A stretch of 64,000 bases of DNA from Forficula auricularia. Lineage: Eukaryota; Arthropoda; Insecta; Dermaptera; Forficulidae. The notes beneath the pieces are model-generated. The model saw nothing but the letters and a program-made list of their open reading frames with translations, was not told where the DNA came from and ran no database searches. The stretch is from NCBI GenBank assembly GCA_024734495.1, contig JALMQS010000225.1:13731573-13795572 (forward strand). The letters are read 5' to 3'. Below, one piece after another: positions 20,250-31,480 of the stretch. Numbering within the stretch: the stretch's first letter is position 1; every line of letters starts with the position of its first letter. The position numbers and the translations under genes were made by a program.

Positions 20250-20370
20250 AAAGCCGTCCTGAAGAAAATCACAAGAGATATTCATCTACTAAATCCGAAT
20301 TGCTATGCATAATTTTTATTATTTGAAAACTCAGATTTAGTAGACGAGAATGTCTTGTGATTAGAAATCT
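20250..20370. repeat. Short inverted repeat
   Basis: AATCACAAGAGATATTCATC followed by TACTAAATC is answered by GATTTAGTAGACGAGAATG and TCTTGTGATT. Likely a small palindromic element remnant. Confidence 0.55.
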
Positions 20371-20544
20371 TAAGCCTACTATGATCAGCGTTTTGAAAAT
20401 GTTTTTTTATATAATATAATTTAAAGAATTTCACATAGGATCTTTAATAATTCTTTAATATTGCTCTTAATTTTTTGAAATATTAAATATTTTAAGTAAA
20501 ATATCAAGAATAACGTTAAGTTTGTGAACTAAGAGTCTGCTGTG

Positions 20545-20695
20545 TTGGTTTATAGCGAAACATTATCTAAATTAAAATTAAGGAAAGTTTTTGTGAGGAT
20601 TCAGAGAAATGAAAGAAGTTTTTTAAGCCTTTTTAAATCTTTCATTTCTTTGAAACACCACAAAAACTTCCCTTAATTTTAATTTAAAGTATGTG
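20545..20695. repeat. Palindrome related to family D
   Basis: Arms around 20570-20625 and 20635-20690 (TTAAAATTAAGGAAAGTTTT and its complement) with GGTTTATAGCGAAACATTA outside, which is the inverse of the family D tail at about 16685. No hammerhead core is visible. Confidence 0.6.
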
Positions 20696-20782
20696 AATTC
20701 TGATGTCACTCATAACCTAACTACATACCTAGTAGTTTTCGGTCAGCCTGACTTCAACATAGCATTATAAAATATCAAATTT

Positions 20783-22038
20783 TTACTTTAAATACATGAT
20801 CAAGTATTGTAATCGTGCATGAAAAAAGTAGTTTTTTTCGAAATATCCAAAAAACGGCTGAAATTATTTTGATCTAAAAAATTGGCCGAAATCTTGGCAT
20901 TTCGGTCTACAAAAAAGCCCTAATAAGTGAACATCGAAAAAATTATATTTTTCGAGATAATAACTGTTTTTTCAAAATGTCTGTTAGTCTGTGCGTTACC
21001 AAACTTTTGTGAACGAGCCAACTCAAAAACTAGTGGGAATATTAGAAAGAAATTTCACATGTATTTTTTGTGCATTTAGATTAAGAGCTAATTGGATTTT
21101 GGCGCATACAATAACTAATATATTACAATTATTTATTGCAGAGTCCAAGTTCCACATCCTACCTATCCTTCCCTGCACTGCAGGTGAGAGTCCCGTCAAC
21201 CCAAAAGCGACACTCTCCAGCAAGGATTCGCTTCAGTTAGCATGTTCCAGAGATAGCGCTTCACCTATGCGTCTTCCAGGTTAGATTTTTGGTATTTTAT
21301 TAAATATTAAATACAAGAACCCTCTCTCCAGGTGTATGGTAAAGTCTTGTGGATGGCTACATCAGTTTATTTTATTATTCTTATTAGATTTTGAGGTAGA
21401 CCGCATCGAAAATTTCATCACATATTTTAATAAGAGGACGTGTTCTGATGTGGCCATCCACTTGACTTTACCATACGACCTGGCCCCACACTTATATTTA
21501 ATATTTAATAAAATTATTTATAATTATGTAGAGGAGTGGGGTCAGTTTTTGTATTTTTAGACTTCTGGGGTCCCACTGATTATGTATACAAAATTTGGTT
21601 GAGTTTGGTACAAGAGCCTATATTTTTTGACCCCTCCCCCCATGAGTTTGCTCAAATGGTCTAGATTTTTAATTTTTAACCTCCCCTCCCCCTTACCCCC
21701 CCCCTTAATTTTGGGTCGATATGCACCAAAATCTAATCAGCTCTTAATCTCAATGGACCAAAACTACGTGCGAAATTTGGTTTTGATATTCACACTAGTT
21801 TTTGAGCTAGCTCGTCCACAAAAATTTGGTAACGCACAGACTAACAGACATTTTGATAAAACAATTATTATCTAATTTTTTTGATGTTCACCTATTAGGG
21901 CCCTTCTGTAGACCGAAATGCCATTTTTTAATCAAAATAGTTGCAGCAGTTTTTAAGATATTTCGAAAAAATGATTGAAAAAACCACTTTTTTCAGGCAC
22001 GATTACAATACTTGACCATACCCTGTATGGTAAAGTAA
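20783..22038. mobile_element. 1.2-kb element with about 210-bp terminal inverted repeats
   Basis: Left end TCAAGTATTGTAATCGTGCA and right end complement GCACGATTACAATACTTG frame long inverted arms (about 20801-21020 and 21805-22014). Arms include TTTCGGTCTACA/TGTAGACCGAAA and TCTGTTAGTCTGTGCGTTAC. The interior holds a second palindrome (21288-21512) and a block repeated at 63780-64000. No transposase is seen. An end fragment also occurs near 38978 (GTAATCGTGCATAAAAA). Confidence 0.75.
21288..21512. repeat. Palindrome nested in the 1.2-kb element
   Basis: TATTTTATTAAATATTAAAT and later GTATGGTAAAGTCTTGTGGA, GGCTACATCAG are answered by CTGATGTGGCCATCCACTTG, ACTTTACCATAC and TTTAATATTTAATAAAAT. 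A foldback inserted within a larger foldback. Confidence 0.7.
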
Positions 22039-22988
22039 AAATAATCATTAATAACTCCAAAAATATTACTTTTACTTAGGTTGGCTGTATTTATTGAGGA
22101 TTGATCTGATTCACGTATACAATACTCCCCCATACTAAGTATGGTTAACCAAAAAAAAAGTATAATATTTTAATTTAATTTTTCCTTATATTTATTTTCT
22201 CTGCCCGTTACCGAGATTGTAATTTGTTTCTCTCCCTCTCATATTTTGTAACTTTTTTCACTCTTTCTTTCTCTTTTATTATTTTTCGTTTTATTATCTG
22301 CGTATTCGCCGACGCCGAAGGTTCTTTCTTCTTGAATCCAGGTGTGTTCATTCCCTCGGGTACCGTGCCATGGCGGTGTTTAAATTTGTCAGATTTTCCG
22401 CCCCCGCGAACATCCAAACAAAAGAGCGCGACCCGAAGATGAAACCCTCGAATTATTAACCAGTTGTTTCTATAGATGTATATATTCAAAACAGAGAGAA
22501 TCTCTTCTTTGTCTCTTGTGAATTTCTCAATCTTTGTTATTTCTATTATTCCTCAAAAAAAAGAAGACAAAAAACTTTGTCTGGGGTTTATATTTTGATA
22601 AATGAACAAAACAAACAAATAAATAGAATGAATCGTATTAAAGATTGATTTAAATGAATAAATAATGGAACGTAGAGCTGATATATAATATAAACGTGTG
22701 TTCAGTGAATAAGCAAACGTGAATTTCTTTGACTTCCCACATGAGTTACAAAGTTACGCAGGAAAGAAAGAGCTTGGCTTTTGAATTTTGCTTGCCTTGA
22801 TGGGTAAGCAAACATCCAGGGTTGATTAACCTCCAGTCAAGTAGACCGTGGATGACACAAGTTCTTCCTCAAACACCTGTCAAGGATATAAGAATAATAT
22901 TCTGGATTTTACAATTCTAAAAAATCTGGCGTAATATGAAAATTCTAAATGACTTTAGCACACACACCTGCTTCCCAGCGATTTATAT
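22039..22988. other. Unassigned stretch with possible regulatory island
   Basis: No gene recognised. About 22720-22870 is more balanced in composition and has forkhead-like GTAAGCAAACATCC, GGTTGATTAACC and CACCTG motifs. Such short motifs are common by chance. Confidence 0.35.
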
Positions 22989-23043
22989 AATTTTATAAAG
23001 AGAAATCAATGAGGTTGCCCATTGCTTGATGCAAATAAACATA
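22989..23043. repeat. Fragment of family A' end
   Basis: AAAGAGAAATCAATGAGGTT then TGCTTGATGCAAATAAACATA matches the outer arm of the elements at 45811 and 63027. It is cut off by the next element at 23044. Confidence 0.65.
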
Positions 23044-23972
23044 TAGGGCAGAGTTGCTTGGCTATGTCGTACCATCGCCTAAATCGTACCACTTGAATAT
23101 TTACTAAAATACTGTAAACTACTTTAATGTACAGGGTAAACCTTGAACTAAACATAATTCCCACCATCTTGGTGAAAAATAGCTGCTCTGACGCCTTAAC
23201 TTTCATTGTAGTGTTGATTTGTTTAAAATTTAGTCCTTTGATGTGCTCTAATGACATACGTACTATAAGGTAAGAAATTATATAACATATATAACAGAGT
23301 ATGCCATGTTGAATATAGTAATCTACTCTTCTTAAGCTATATTTTGGTGTAATTAAACTTAAATTCAAATAGTATGTTGGTTGTGTTTTGTATTATAGCT
23401 TCGTTTCAATCGTGACACGGTCACATATTTCGTACCACCGCGCAGTTGCTAATATCGTACCAGCGATACCACAAGTGATTCAGTGTTTGAAGTGCAAGGA
23501 CTGGGTCCATGAGTTTTGTGCTGGAGTTTAACAATATTTATGTTCTGATTGGATATCATGTCTAGAATTACTATCTAATTTACTACATGTATACCGATTT
23601 AAACACATCTTTAACTGTATGTTCAAAAACATTTTGTATTTTCCATAAAATTATTTGTATTATTAAAATTGACTAGGTACAATTATGGTAAAATTTTGTT
23701 CTTAAATTATTTTGTAATGTTTCTCTTTATTATAGTACCTAGTATACCCGGTACGATTTAGGAAACCGGTTTCCTAATTCGTACCGTTTGCAGAGTCCAA
23801 TTAAAAATTAAATAAATTTGTAAATTATGTAATTTTTCAAACTAAAAAAATAAGGTTACATGTAGGTATAACGAATCCCTTGATATTTTGACAAAATATA
23901 TTTAAATTATTCTGAATATTTTTTTGTAAAAAAATAAAATATAAAAAGTGGTACAATATAGGCAACTCTCCC
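23044..23972. mobile_element. Deleted DNA transposon with GGTAC-rich ends
   Basis: Left GGGCAGAGTTGC and right GCAACTCTCCCC are inverted ends; TCGTACC-type motifs follow in both subterminal regions and recur internally (23095, 23431, 23457, 23778). The interior keeps the tail of a transposase (23451-23531). The transposon is non-autonomous in this form. Superfamily not certain; pogo/Tc1-like is one option. Confidence 0.65.
23451..23531 (+). pseudogene. Zinc-finger tail of a transposase
   Basis: Frame ends AIPQVIQCLKCKDWVHEFC then AGV and TAA (23529-23531). The CxxCxxWxHxxC spacing is the second half of a PHD-like treble-clef finger, found at the C-termini of several insect DNA-transposase families. 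Nothing upstream remains open. Confidence 0.55.
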
Positions 23973-24200
23973 CTGTCAAAGTTAAATTTTTACCCTTTAT
24001 ATCAAAACAAATATCGTATTTGGTTTCTCTAAATACTCTTGTATTCGAATCGATAAAAATATCTTCAGAATTAATTGTTTATTTTTCTATGCAAATCAAA
24101 AATTCAGACAAAAGGGGGGACCCTTTGTATATATTTCAGATTTTTTCGAGGGCGTCAAAGTTAATTTTTTTCGCTTTATATCAAAACAAATAAGGACCTG
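23973..24200. repeat. Two diverged direct repeats
   Basis: GTCAAAGTTAAATTTTTACC then TTTATATCAAAACAAAT at 23975-24012 recurs as GTCAAAGTTAATTTTTTTCG then CTTTATATCAAAACAAAT at 24155-24191. Confidence 0.6.
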
Positions 24201-25634
24201 ATTTTTTATATTTAAGATCATCAGAGAAAAAAAAATTGTTGTAAAATAATATTATTGGGGAATGTAAAAACTTTAATAAAAAATAACACGACTGAAGTTT
24301 TTAGGTAGACTCTGTCCTAAGCTGATAAATTTTTCAAAGATGATAATATGTATCTATTTAGGTATATAGGTGGCGCTAATTATAGAAAATTGAAACCAAA
24401 ATAAAACGAATCAATTTTAGTAGAAGCTAGAAATTCCGTCGTAGTTAACACAATAAATGGAGCGGAAAATACGATGTTCTATTTTCTGTACTTAGATGTG
24501 CCATTCGTCTTTTTCCAAAAAAATTCTACTTGGCGGCTCTATTTAAATAGCTAGAAACAATAAATTACCTCTGAAGAATGGATAGTTAAGAAAAAAAATT
24601 GAATAGCAATGAATTTTTTGCTGGTCCAATTTTTCGACATTTTTCATATCTTTCGTAACAGTTGGCTTTAGATCATAGAGCCAGACTGAATGCATACACA
24701 GAGGGTGGGCGGGTGGACTCAGAGGACGGGTGTTTTTGCTGTTATTTAATCGTAACTCGATAATTAAATTCCAAGTCGTTAAAAGTGTCAGTTGTCTTGA
24801 ATTTTGCACTGCTAATGTGCAGGACATTTAGCAATTACGCCATTTAATTATTCTATTCTGGGGTGGTGGGTAACCAGCATCAGTTGTTTTCGTGGCTGGT
24901 CCATTTCTGCAGGGCAGTGGAATTTCATTCAATTCAATTCAACTAAAGCAACCACCTCAAAATAGAATAATTAGGTGAATTCTAGAAATTCGGATTTTTA
25001 ATTTAATTTAATTGTTATTAATAGTAGTAATCTAAAACATGTCTAATATATTATAGTTATTATGTTTTGTATCTAAAAATTTTAATCAAACATTGTTGTC
25101 TGATGGTTTCTGTCCGTTGGTAAACAGCGCTACTGGTGGCAAAAATAAAAACTAACACAATTGGGTCATATTTATTTTTATTTTATAAAGAAAATTATTA
25201 AAAAACAAAACAAGATAGATTATTATTTTGTTGTTTACTATCTGATGCAATATTAACTGCTTTATTTAAATATTCTTCGGAATCTCAATTTTGAAAAATT
25301 ATCCTCGGCATGATTGATAACTATGGAGCTTAACAGTTTGTTTTAGCTATATTTTGGACTGCGAGATTGCGTAGTGGCAATAGTGAAAGAGTAATGCTGA
25401 AAACATATAGCGAAGCAGAGATTGAATGAAAAAGTAAGCAAAGGGGTGAAAACAAACCCATATTTTTTCAAAGACATATTCCCTCTAACGTTATAAAATT
25501 TGGAACGCGTCCTTCACATTAAGCGGGATATTACTGAATTTATTATAACCGAAACATAAACTCTGAAATTTAGATATTTTCCTGTTATATTTGTTAACCT
25601 TTTTATTACCAAATCATTTTCTAACAGTCGAAAT
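24201..25634. other. Unassigned stretch with homeodomain-site island
   Basis: No gene or known repeat. About 24660-24960 is lower in homopolymers and contains ATTTAATCG, GATAATTAAAT, GCAATTACG and TTTAATTATT, which resemble homeodomain sites. No other support. Confidence 0.35.
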
Positions 25635-25754
25635 TTATCTATACGATTGGAGTAATTTTTGGATATGGACTGATAAGTGAAATTGAGTGGATATCGATGA
25701 GGCAGTCCAAAAAAAGAAGAAGATAATTTACACTTTCTTTTTATTCATAAAACC

Positions 25755-25785
25755 GACGTTTCGGAGGCTATTCCTCCTTCTTCAG
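25755..25785 (-). ncRNA. Hammerhead ribozyme, type I-like
   Basis: Minus strand: CTGAAGA, stem II GGAGG/CCTCC with loop AATAG, GAAAC, GTC triplet, then GGTTTT. Intact core. Confidence 0.82.
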
Positions 25786-25844
25786 GGTTTTGAAGACAGA
25801 GGGGAATGTCGCATTGGATTTCCTTCACTGACTTTTTCAAAACT

Positions 25845-25875
25845 CTGAAGAAGGAGGGAATAGCCTCCGAAACGT
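25845..25875 (+). ncRNA. Hammerhead ribozyme, type I-like
   Basis: CTGAAGA, stem II GGAGG/CCTCC, GAAAC, GTC. Stem I pairs CAAAACT before the core with GGTTTT after the cleavage site. Confidence 0.85.
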
Positions 25876-25962
25876 CGGTTTTATAAATAAAAAGATAGTT
25901 TAAATTATCTTCTTCTTTTTTGGACTGCCTCATCGATATCCACTCAATTTATCTGTACATTT

Positions 25963-27690
25963 GAAACGATTATAACTCAGAAATTGTAAGTTGCAGAATA
26001 TCGAAATCGGAAATTTAAACTAGATATTGACTAGATTAAACACCTCAAGATTTTGGTTGAAATCGAAGAACGCGAAAGTACCTTTTTTTAAAGCATCTTT
26101 TGGATTTTCGTAAATTTCTCAAAAATGGCTTTAACAATTGTAGGATAATTTCAATAAAGGGAGGATTGTAAGTTAAAATCGTGAGGTGATCAAAGAAGTT
26201 TATTTGAAATTTATATAAGAGAATTATTATTTTTATAATTTTTAAATTTATACATGGATATAGTTAGGTGTTTTCCACCCTAGTAGTAGAATTTTCTTTT
26301 AAATAATTGTCTTCTAAGCTTTTTTTTCAAAAGTGAACGAATAACAACTTTACAAATCCCTCGATTTGTTTAATTTCTCGATTCCACTTGTTTTTTGTTG
26401 GTGGATCATTCATTCTTCCCGCGTTTATATTAAGAGTCCAATAAATTACAGAGGTATAAAAAAGACGTTCGTTCATGTGACGAATGCAAGTGCAATATAG
26501 AAATAAAAACCCAACGATTTTGATGGATCTAACTGTTTAGTGCCAGAAATAAAGAGATTGCGAAAATGATGGGCGTTTGCCATTTCATGAATACCAGACA
26601 AATTAGATCTTAGAGTGTTACGGTAGACAAAAGAATTTATAGCTCATCGGTGTTAAATCCGGAATTCCTTTATTTTTTTCTCCAACTGCATTAAATATTA
26701 GCTCGTATTCTCATGGGGGTGTATTCAATATCTGGGTTTAAAAATAAAAAGATAAGTCGAGAGGTTGACTCCTGAGCTTAAGAGATCAGCTAGACGATTA
26801 AATTCATATATAATAAAAAGAGGAAAAACTAGAGAGCGTTTTAACAATGTCCTCGGGGAGGTTTTGTGTTTGGGGGACTCTCAACGAGAAGCAGAGGATC
26901 ACTTAACATCTGCACCCCCTGCTTCCACCCCCGAGGTCCCCACTCACTCATTAACCATTAGCAAGCTTTTATGATGGTATCTTCTTCAACTCTCTATGGA
27001 GGAATTTTTGCTTCCATTCGATTTGATAATCCTCAGTCAAGAATAAATTAATTCAAATATCCAGAACAAAGAGAATTCCAGTCAGCCAATTAGATCGTGG
27101 AATGATTTCCATTCAACAAAAATTAATTTTAAACATTGAATTTATAAGGCTTGAAATAAAGTCGAGCAAAAAGCAAGAGTAAAATGTCCCCCACCACGTA
27201 CCTAACTATTCCCCAGATGCATCGGAATTTTACGTAACGCTAGAAAATTGTTATCCCTTATTAAAAAAGTTTCACTTTAATAATTTGATTTATTTGAGAT
27301 GAAAATTTCGAAAACCTTGATGCTTTCAATAATATGATTTATTTATTTTTTTAATACTATTGAAGCGAGAAGTTACATCAAGAAGGTACAACTCCTATAA
27401 GCCTTGATTGACCCCTGAATCATAAAAAGAAGGATACATTTTGGAGCCGAAGGTACCTGTGGATGTGTGTATTGAACAATTGAAATTTTTAAGCCGCGGG
27501 CGAAAGCGAGCTGTAGAGATAAACGAATTGGCAATGTGGAGTCTTCATTCTGATCCACTTTGACAACATAGGGAGTGAAAATCCGGTGTTTTTTTTACAA
27601 ATAAAGCTTTAATAAGGGGGAATTAGTCAATTTAGCTCTTCAGAATAAACAGCCTGGTATTCTACTCAAGAAGAATCATTAATATTAAAA
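25963..27690. other. Unassigned stretch
   Basis: No gene recognised. Includes a shared peptide-like block at 27426-27490 (see findings) and a GC-richer patch at about 26850-26950 with a 69-codon frame of no known family. Confidence 0.45.
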
Positions 27691-27829
27691 TCGGTTGTCT
27701 GTAAAGTCGGTTTACTGACGATAGTTGAACGTGACAACGTCATAAGAAAATACCATTCTATCAGTATTTTCTTATGACGTTGTCACGTTCAACTATCGTC
27801 AGTAAACCGACTTTACAGACAACCGATTT
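27691..27829. repeat. Perfect short palindrome, likely MITE
   Basis: ATCGGTTGTCTGTAAAGTCG, GTTTACTGACGATAGTTGAA, CGTGACAACGTCATAAGAAA and their exact complements around a short centre CCATTCTATCAG. Arms are about 64 bp and identical by eye, so it is young or gene-converted. GACGTTGTCACGTC recurs at about 28321-28334. Confidence 0.85.
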
Positions 27830-28530
27830 TTTTCATAAAATTCTTAGTTCAGAAAATCATTTTAAATTTACAAAATACTTGAATAAAATTTATTGTTTAA
27901 ATTTCTACTCGACTGTTAAAATTTAATTTTTGATTTTATTATTTTATAATAATAAATTTTGTATTGACATTATTTCTTTCAGCAAGTAAACTGAATAAAA
28001 GTTGTTGTTCAATTAGTTACTTAATTATTTTTGCAAATTTAATTGTAATTTGTTATAAAAAGTAATAATTTTGAATAATTTATTATAAGAATAAACTGTG
28101 ATTAAATTAGTGTTCATAAATCTTAAATTTAAAATTTAAAATTTGGAAACATCATTAAAATTTTTGTAACTGTAGTTTTTAAAAAGCCTCGTCTCAATCT
28201 TTGTCGCTCGTTCCGCGCTCTCGCTTGCACTTCAAGCCTTAAATGGAACGCCTCAAAGCAAGGTAACGCCGCATAAGTCATGTTTTTTCGTGCGCGCAGC
28301 CGGCTCCATCGAATTATAAGACGTTGTCACGTCAAAAATATTTTTCTAGAGTTTGTAATGGAAGTTAACACATGCTCCAGCATTCTCAACAGAGAATATT
28401 CAGCACGCTCTGTAGTTTATTAAAAAGTGTCCATATCATAATCATCATCTCAAGAATTTCAGTCAATTTTCAGAGATATTCGCCTATTTCCTTGTAATAT
28501 TATAACATGGGTATATTTTTAGGAGATGGA
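27830..28530. other. Unassigned stretch with a GC-richer dispersed-repeat-like block
   Basis: 28180-28335 is more GC-rich (CGCTCGTTCCGCGCTCTCGC, GCGCGCAGCCGGCTCC, AAGACGTTGTCACGTC). It resembles a repeat body related to the 27691 palindrome, but I see no ends. No gene. Confidence 0.4.
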
Positions 28531-28610
28531 CGTGTCAACCCTAACCCTCTACCCCTTTTAGTCGCCTCTTACGACAAGCAGGGGACGAATTCTAACACCA
28601 GTCCACAGGG
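28531..28610. repeat. Dispersed repeat block with GTCGCCTC motif
   Basis: TTTTAGTCGCCTCTTACGAC then AAGCAGGGGACGAATTCTAA and CCACAGGGG resembles a block common in insect dispersed repeats, probably a LINE tail. A related, more decayed copy lies at about 37366-37447. Confidence 0.5.
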
Positions 28611-28622
28611 GTAAAAGATCTT

Positions 28623-28675
28623 CAATAATTTTTAAGGAATTTGGTGTTGGTACTTGGTGAAACATTTTTTATCCA
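28623..28675. mobile_element. 53-bp truncated family C insertion
   Basis: Perfect 12-bp duplications GTAAAAGATCTT at 28611-28622 and 28676-28687 enclose only the family C end (TTTTTAAGGAATTTGGTGTT, TGGTGAAACATTTTTT). The short copy with full-size duplications looks like a 5'-truncated reverse-transcription product and marks which end is the 3' end. Confidence 0.8.
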
Positions 28676-28687
28676 GTAAAAGATCTT

Positions 28688-30680
28688 GCTTATAATTTTT
28701 TTTAATATAAGATTTAGGGGATTTTACATTACTATTATTTTTTTTGCTTTCTCCCCTTTAACCATTGCCCATTTTACGATACTATATTATATTAATTATT
28801 TTTTTTCAATTATGTAGGGACCACTTTAAAGTCGGTTGCAGTTACATTAAGATTATTTTTTATTTATATATTAATATTCTTAAGATTCCAAATACCATAC
28901 ACCAATATTTATATTAGATAGTTAAAAGCTGGATTATGTATAAATCAAGACTAAATGTAGTTAATCGCATAATAACCATATACCTAAAAAAATTTGCCTC
29001 ATCGAGTGCATATACCTACATTATACACGTTATAAATATTTTAATTTATTTGACCCATTGCTTTCATCCAATAAATTAAACTAAAAAAAATGTTTTTTTC
29101 TGATTCAGCATTTTTAAACCATAAGTTCTGAAGTCCGAAACCCCAAAATTTAATCAGTTTTTTATATAGACTTGAGTGATAAAAGAGAAACTTAAAAAAA
29201 GAATTTAGATCAATCTTCTTCTTCGTGAATAAACTTTCAATTTAAAATATATTGAATGAAATATTTATATATACGAAGTTTATAAATCACTTCACACTAC
29301 TGGGAGCAGAAAATGTTTGTTTGTTCGTCCTATCGGTGTTCATTGTTTTGAGAATTTCAATTTTTCGGATATCTAATCGAAACTTGTTTGTTTTATACTA
29401 AAACTTTCTAAAGTTTTATATTTTCAATTCCGAATGAAAAATCTTCTTCATTTCAAGTTCTACGATACTACTGATCTTCATCATGATGAAGAGCGCATTT
29501 CAAATAAGGTAAAAAGTTTGTAGCATTCTCTCTCTCTATATATATAGATATAGTATATTGGTTTTATATAAATCTATCTGTAGGCGCGTGTGACTGGGAA
29601 ATCCAATTCAACTGTATAAGGCGGAGAGTCAATCCACACTTGTAGGAGATTTCTCCGACAACGAAAACAACCCTTTTAAATTCCACAAGGAAAAACTTGC
29701 ATTGTCCATTAGTGCGGGTTTATTTAAGGCATTTGGCGGGTTTAGTTGATTTTACGAGGATTTCACTTCTAGAAAAAACACCCTTCCATTCTACCATTGT
29801 TCCCACTTTCTCTACCAAGCATTCGGTAATTAGAACACGTTCCTTTAAAATAAAATAAAAGTAACACACAAACAGGATGCTAATCAAGAGCGAAACCTTC
29901 TCTTCCTTATTCTCTCTAATCTCCCTAATTAATTTATTACAGATAAATATGTATACAAGGTAGATAAGCACATTCATAAATGATAAAAAAAGCAAACAGT
30001 CATTATCGTAAGAGTATTTGTTGTTTGTTTGTTATCACAATATGTAGTTTGTTGTTAAACAACAAATGTATAGTGTTTCTGTACTTAACATAAGTAACTA
30101 AACTGTAACTGAAGCAAAATTAACAAAAGCAAGCCTTTTGGCTTTTCGGCCCTTCTAGCCATCAGCCAATTTACGAAACTATTATTAAATTATGTCTTCT
30201 ATGTAGGGATCAGATTTTTAGCCGGTTGGCCGAATAGGAATAGTTGACATCATAATTAATTATACTACTCGGTACGTCCGGGAGTAAGGGTTGAACAAAA
30301 AGTCGTAGGAAGTTCGTTCTAATGCCAAAATATTTTATTTCGTATGTGCGAAGAATTGATTAAAATTTGAACTTTTCTTCCTTCAGAAAATATCATTTTG
30401 TGAATGAATTGTTATATGTTGCCAAATATAAAATCTTAAACAAATAAACAGGTGTTTTTTCAATTTTAAATAATTAAATTACCCAGTTATAATTAAATTT
30501 TTCTGAATTTATTATCCCAACTAACAATAGTGCTGGTTTTTGCCTACCTCTGAGTTCTACAGCAATGTTATTTATTAAAATAATTAACCCGAAGGTTTGA
30601 ATATCTTTTTTTGAAAATAAGATGGAATTTTTTCAAAAATACAACTCACTGTGCAACCAAACATATCAAGATAAGAATTG
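28688..30680. other. Unassigned AT-rich stretch
   Basis: No gene recognised. CT/TA microsatellite at 29528-29550. A possible decayed hammerhead lies at about 30131-30170 on the minus strand (CTGATGG, GGC/GCC stem, GAAAAGCC). Confidence 0.45.
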
Positions 30681-30893
30681 ATATTTAAGGTCCAAGTCTA
30701 AGATTTTAATAGAATAATTTTATATTGCATATCAGAGGGCCACGTCTCCTCAGGAGTCGAACACGAGTACTAACGTGCCCGGCAAGAGTGTTAGTACTTG
30801 GGTTCGACTCCTGAGTGGACTTGACCCTCTGATATGCAATATAAAATTATTCTATTAAAATCTTAGATTTGGACCTTAAATATAAATTTTTAT
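30681..30893. repeat. Palindromic element
   Basis: ATATTTAAGGTCCAAGTCTA at the left is answered by TTGGACCTTAAATAT at the right. Inner arms include GAGGGCCACGTCTCCTCAGG and CCTGAGTGGACTTGACCCTC. The CTGAGxxGA..CCCTCTGATATG part resembles a hammerhead arm in layout but lacks GAAA. It may be a ribozyme-less relative. Confidence 0.7.
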
Positions 30894-31211
30894 TTTAATA
30901 TTATTTATATTTATTAAAATAAAATCACTTGTTAAGTTTGTCGAGCAGAGTGTCGCCTCAAAAATGTTGAATTGACTCAAAATTTCTCGCTAAATGGTCT
31001 TTAGAAATGTCTGAAACGTAGAGAAATATAATTTTCAAATAAGATTTCTTATCTGTTTGTCAGTCTTTATTCTGGTATCAAAATGTTTAAAAACGAAAAG
31101 ATGATTAGAATGGGGGCTTTCTACTTTCAACTACCTATTAAAAATGTAGAAATTAAATCTTTTTTGGGTGGTTTTATTGATAAGATTTTCAAGAGTTGCC
31201 CTGATATATAC

Positions 31212-31472
31212 CAGGCGCGGATCCAGACCTCTGATTTGGGGGGAGGGGGGGGGGTCACCGGTATTTTTGATCTCGGAAGTGTGTCGCGATCGAATTGTCC
31301 AAGCGGGAGGGGGGTCAGAGACGCCCCCCCCCATATATAGAACTTTATTTTCTTCAATTTTAAAATTTAATGTTATAAAAAAAAAAAATTAAATAAACAT
31401 ATAAAAAATGTTGATCTCCAATGCTTTGGTCGCCCCCATCGCCCCCCTCCCCACCCTCTGGATCCGCGCATG
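31212..31472. mobile_element. hAT-like MITE
   Basis: Ends CAGGCGCGGATCCAGA and TCTGGATCCGCGCATG are inverted. The right flank TGATATAC and left flank TGATATATAC suggest an 8-bp duplication altered by AT slippage. Inner G and C runs are typical. Overlapping small frames here are shadows of the repeats. Confidence 0.7.
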
Positions 31473-31480
31473 TGATATAC

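Larger units (their letters stand above)
25649..25948. mobile_element. Palindromic ribozyme element, family B
   Basis: Near-perfect inverted arms (AATTGAGTGGATATCGATGA to its complement at 25949). Both arms carry intact hammerheads. Imperfect 14-bp duplications flank it (TTATCTATACGATT at 25635-25648 and a copy with three changes at 25949-25962). The left part starts GGAGTAATTTTTGG, identical to the copy at 61807. Confidence 0.85.

Noticed and set aside
23006..23368. 120-codon minus-strand frame
   Set aside because: Lies across the end of a transposon remnant; no recognisable domain and hydrophobic AT-driven composition.
26765..26974. 69-codon frame in a GC-richer patch as a possible exon
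   Set aside because: No family pattern and no convincing splice sites tied to it.
30681..30893. Palindrome as a hammerhead element
   Set aside because: The layout resembles one, but GAAA is missing in both arms, so no ribozyme is called.
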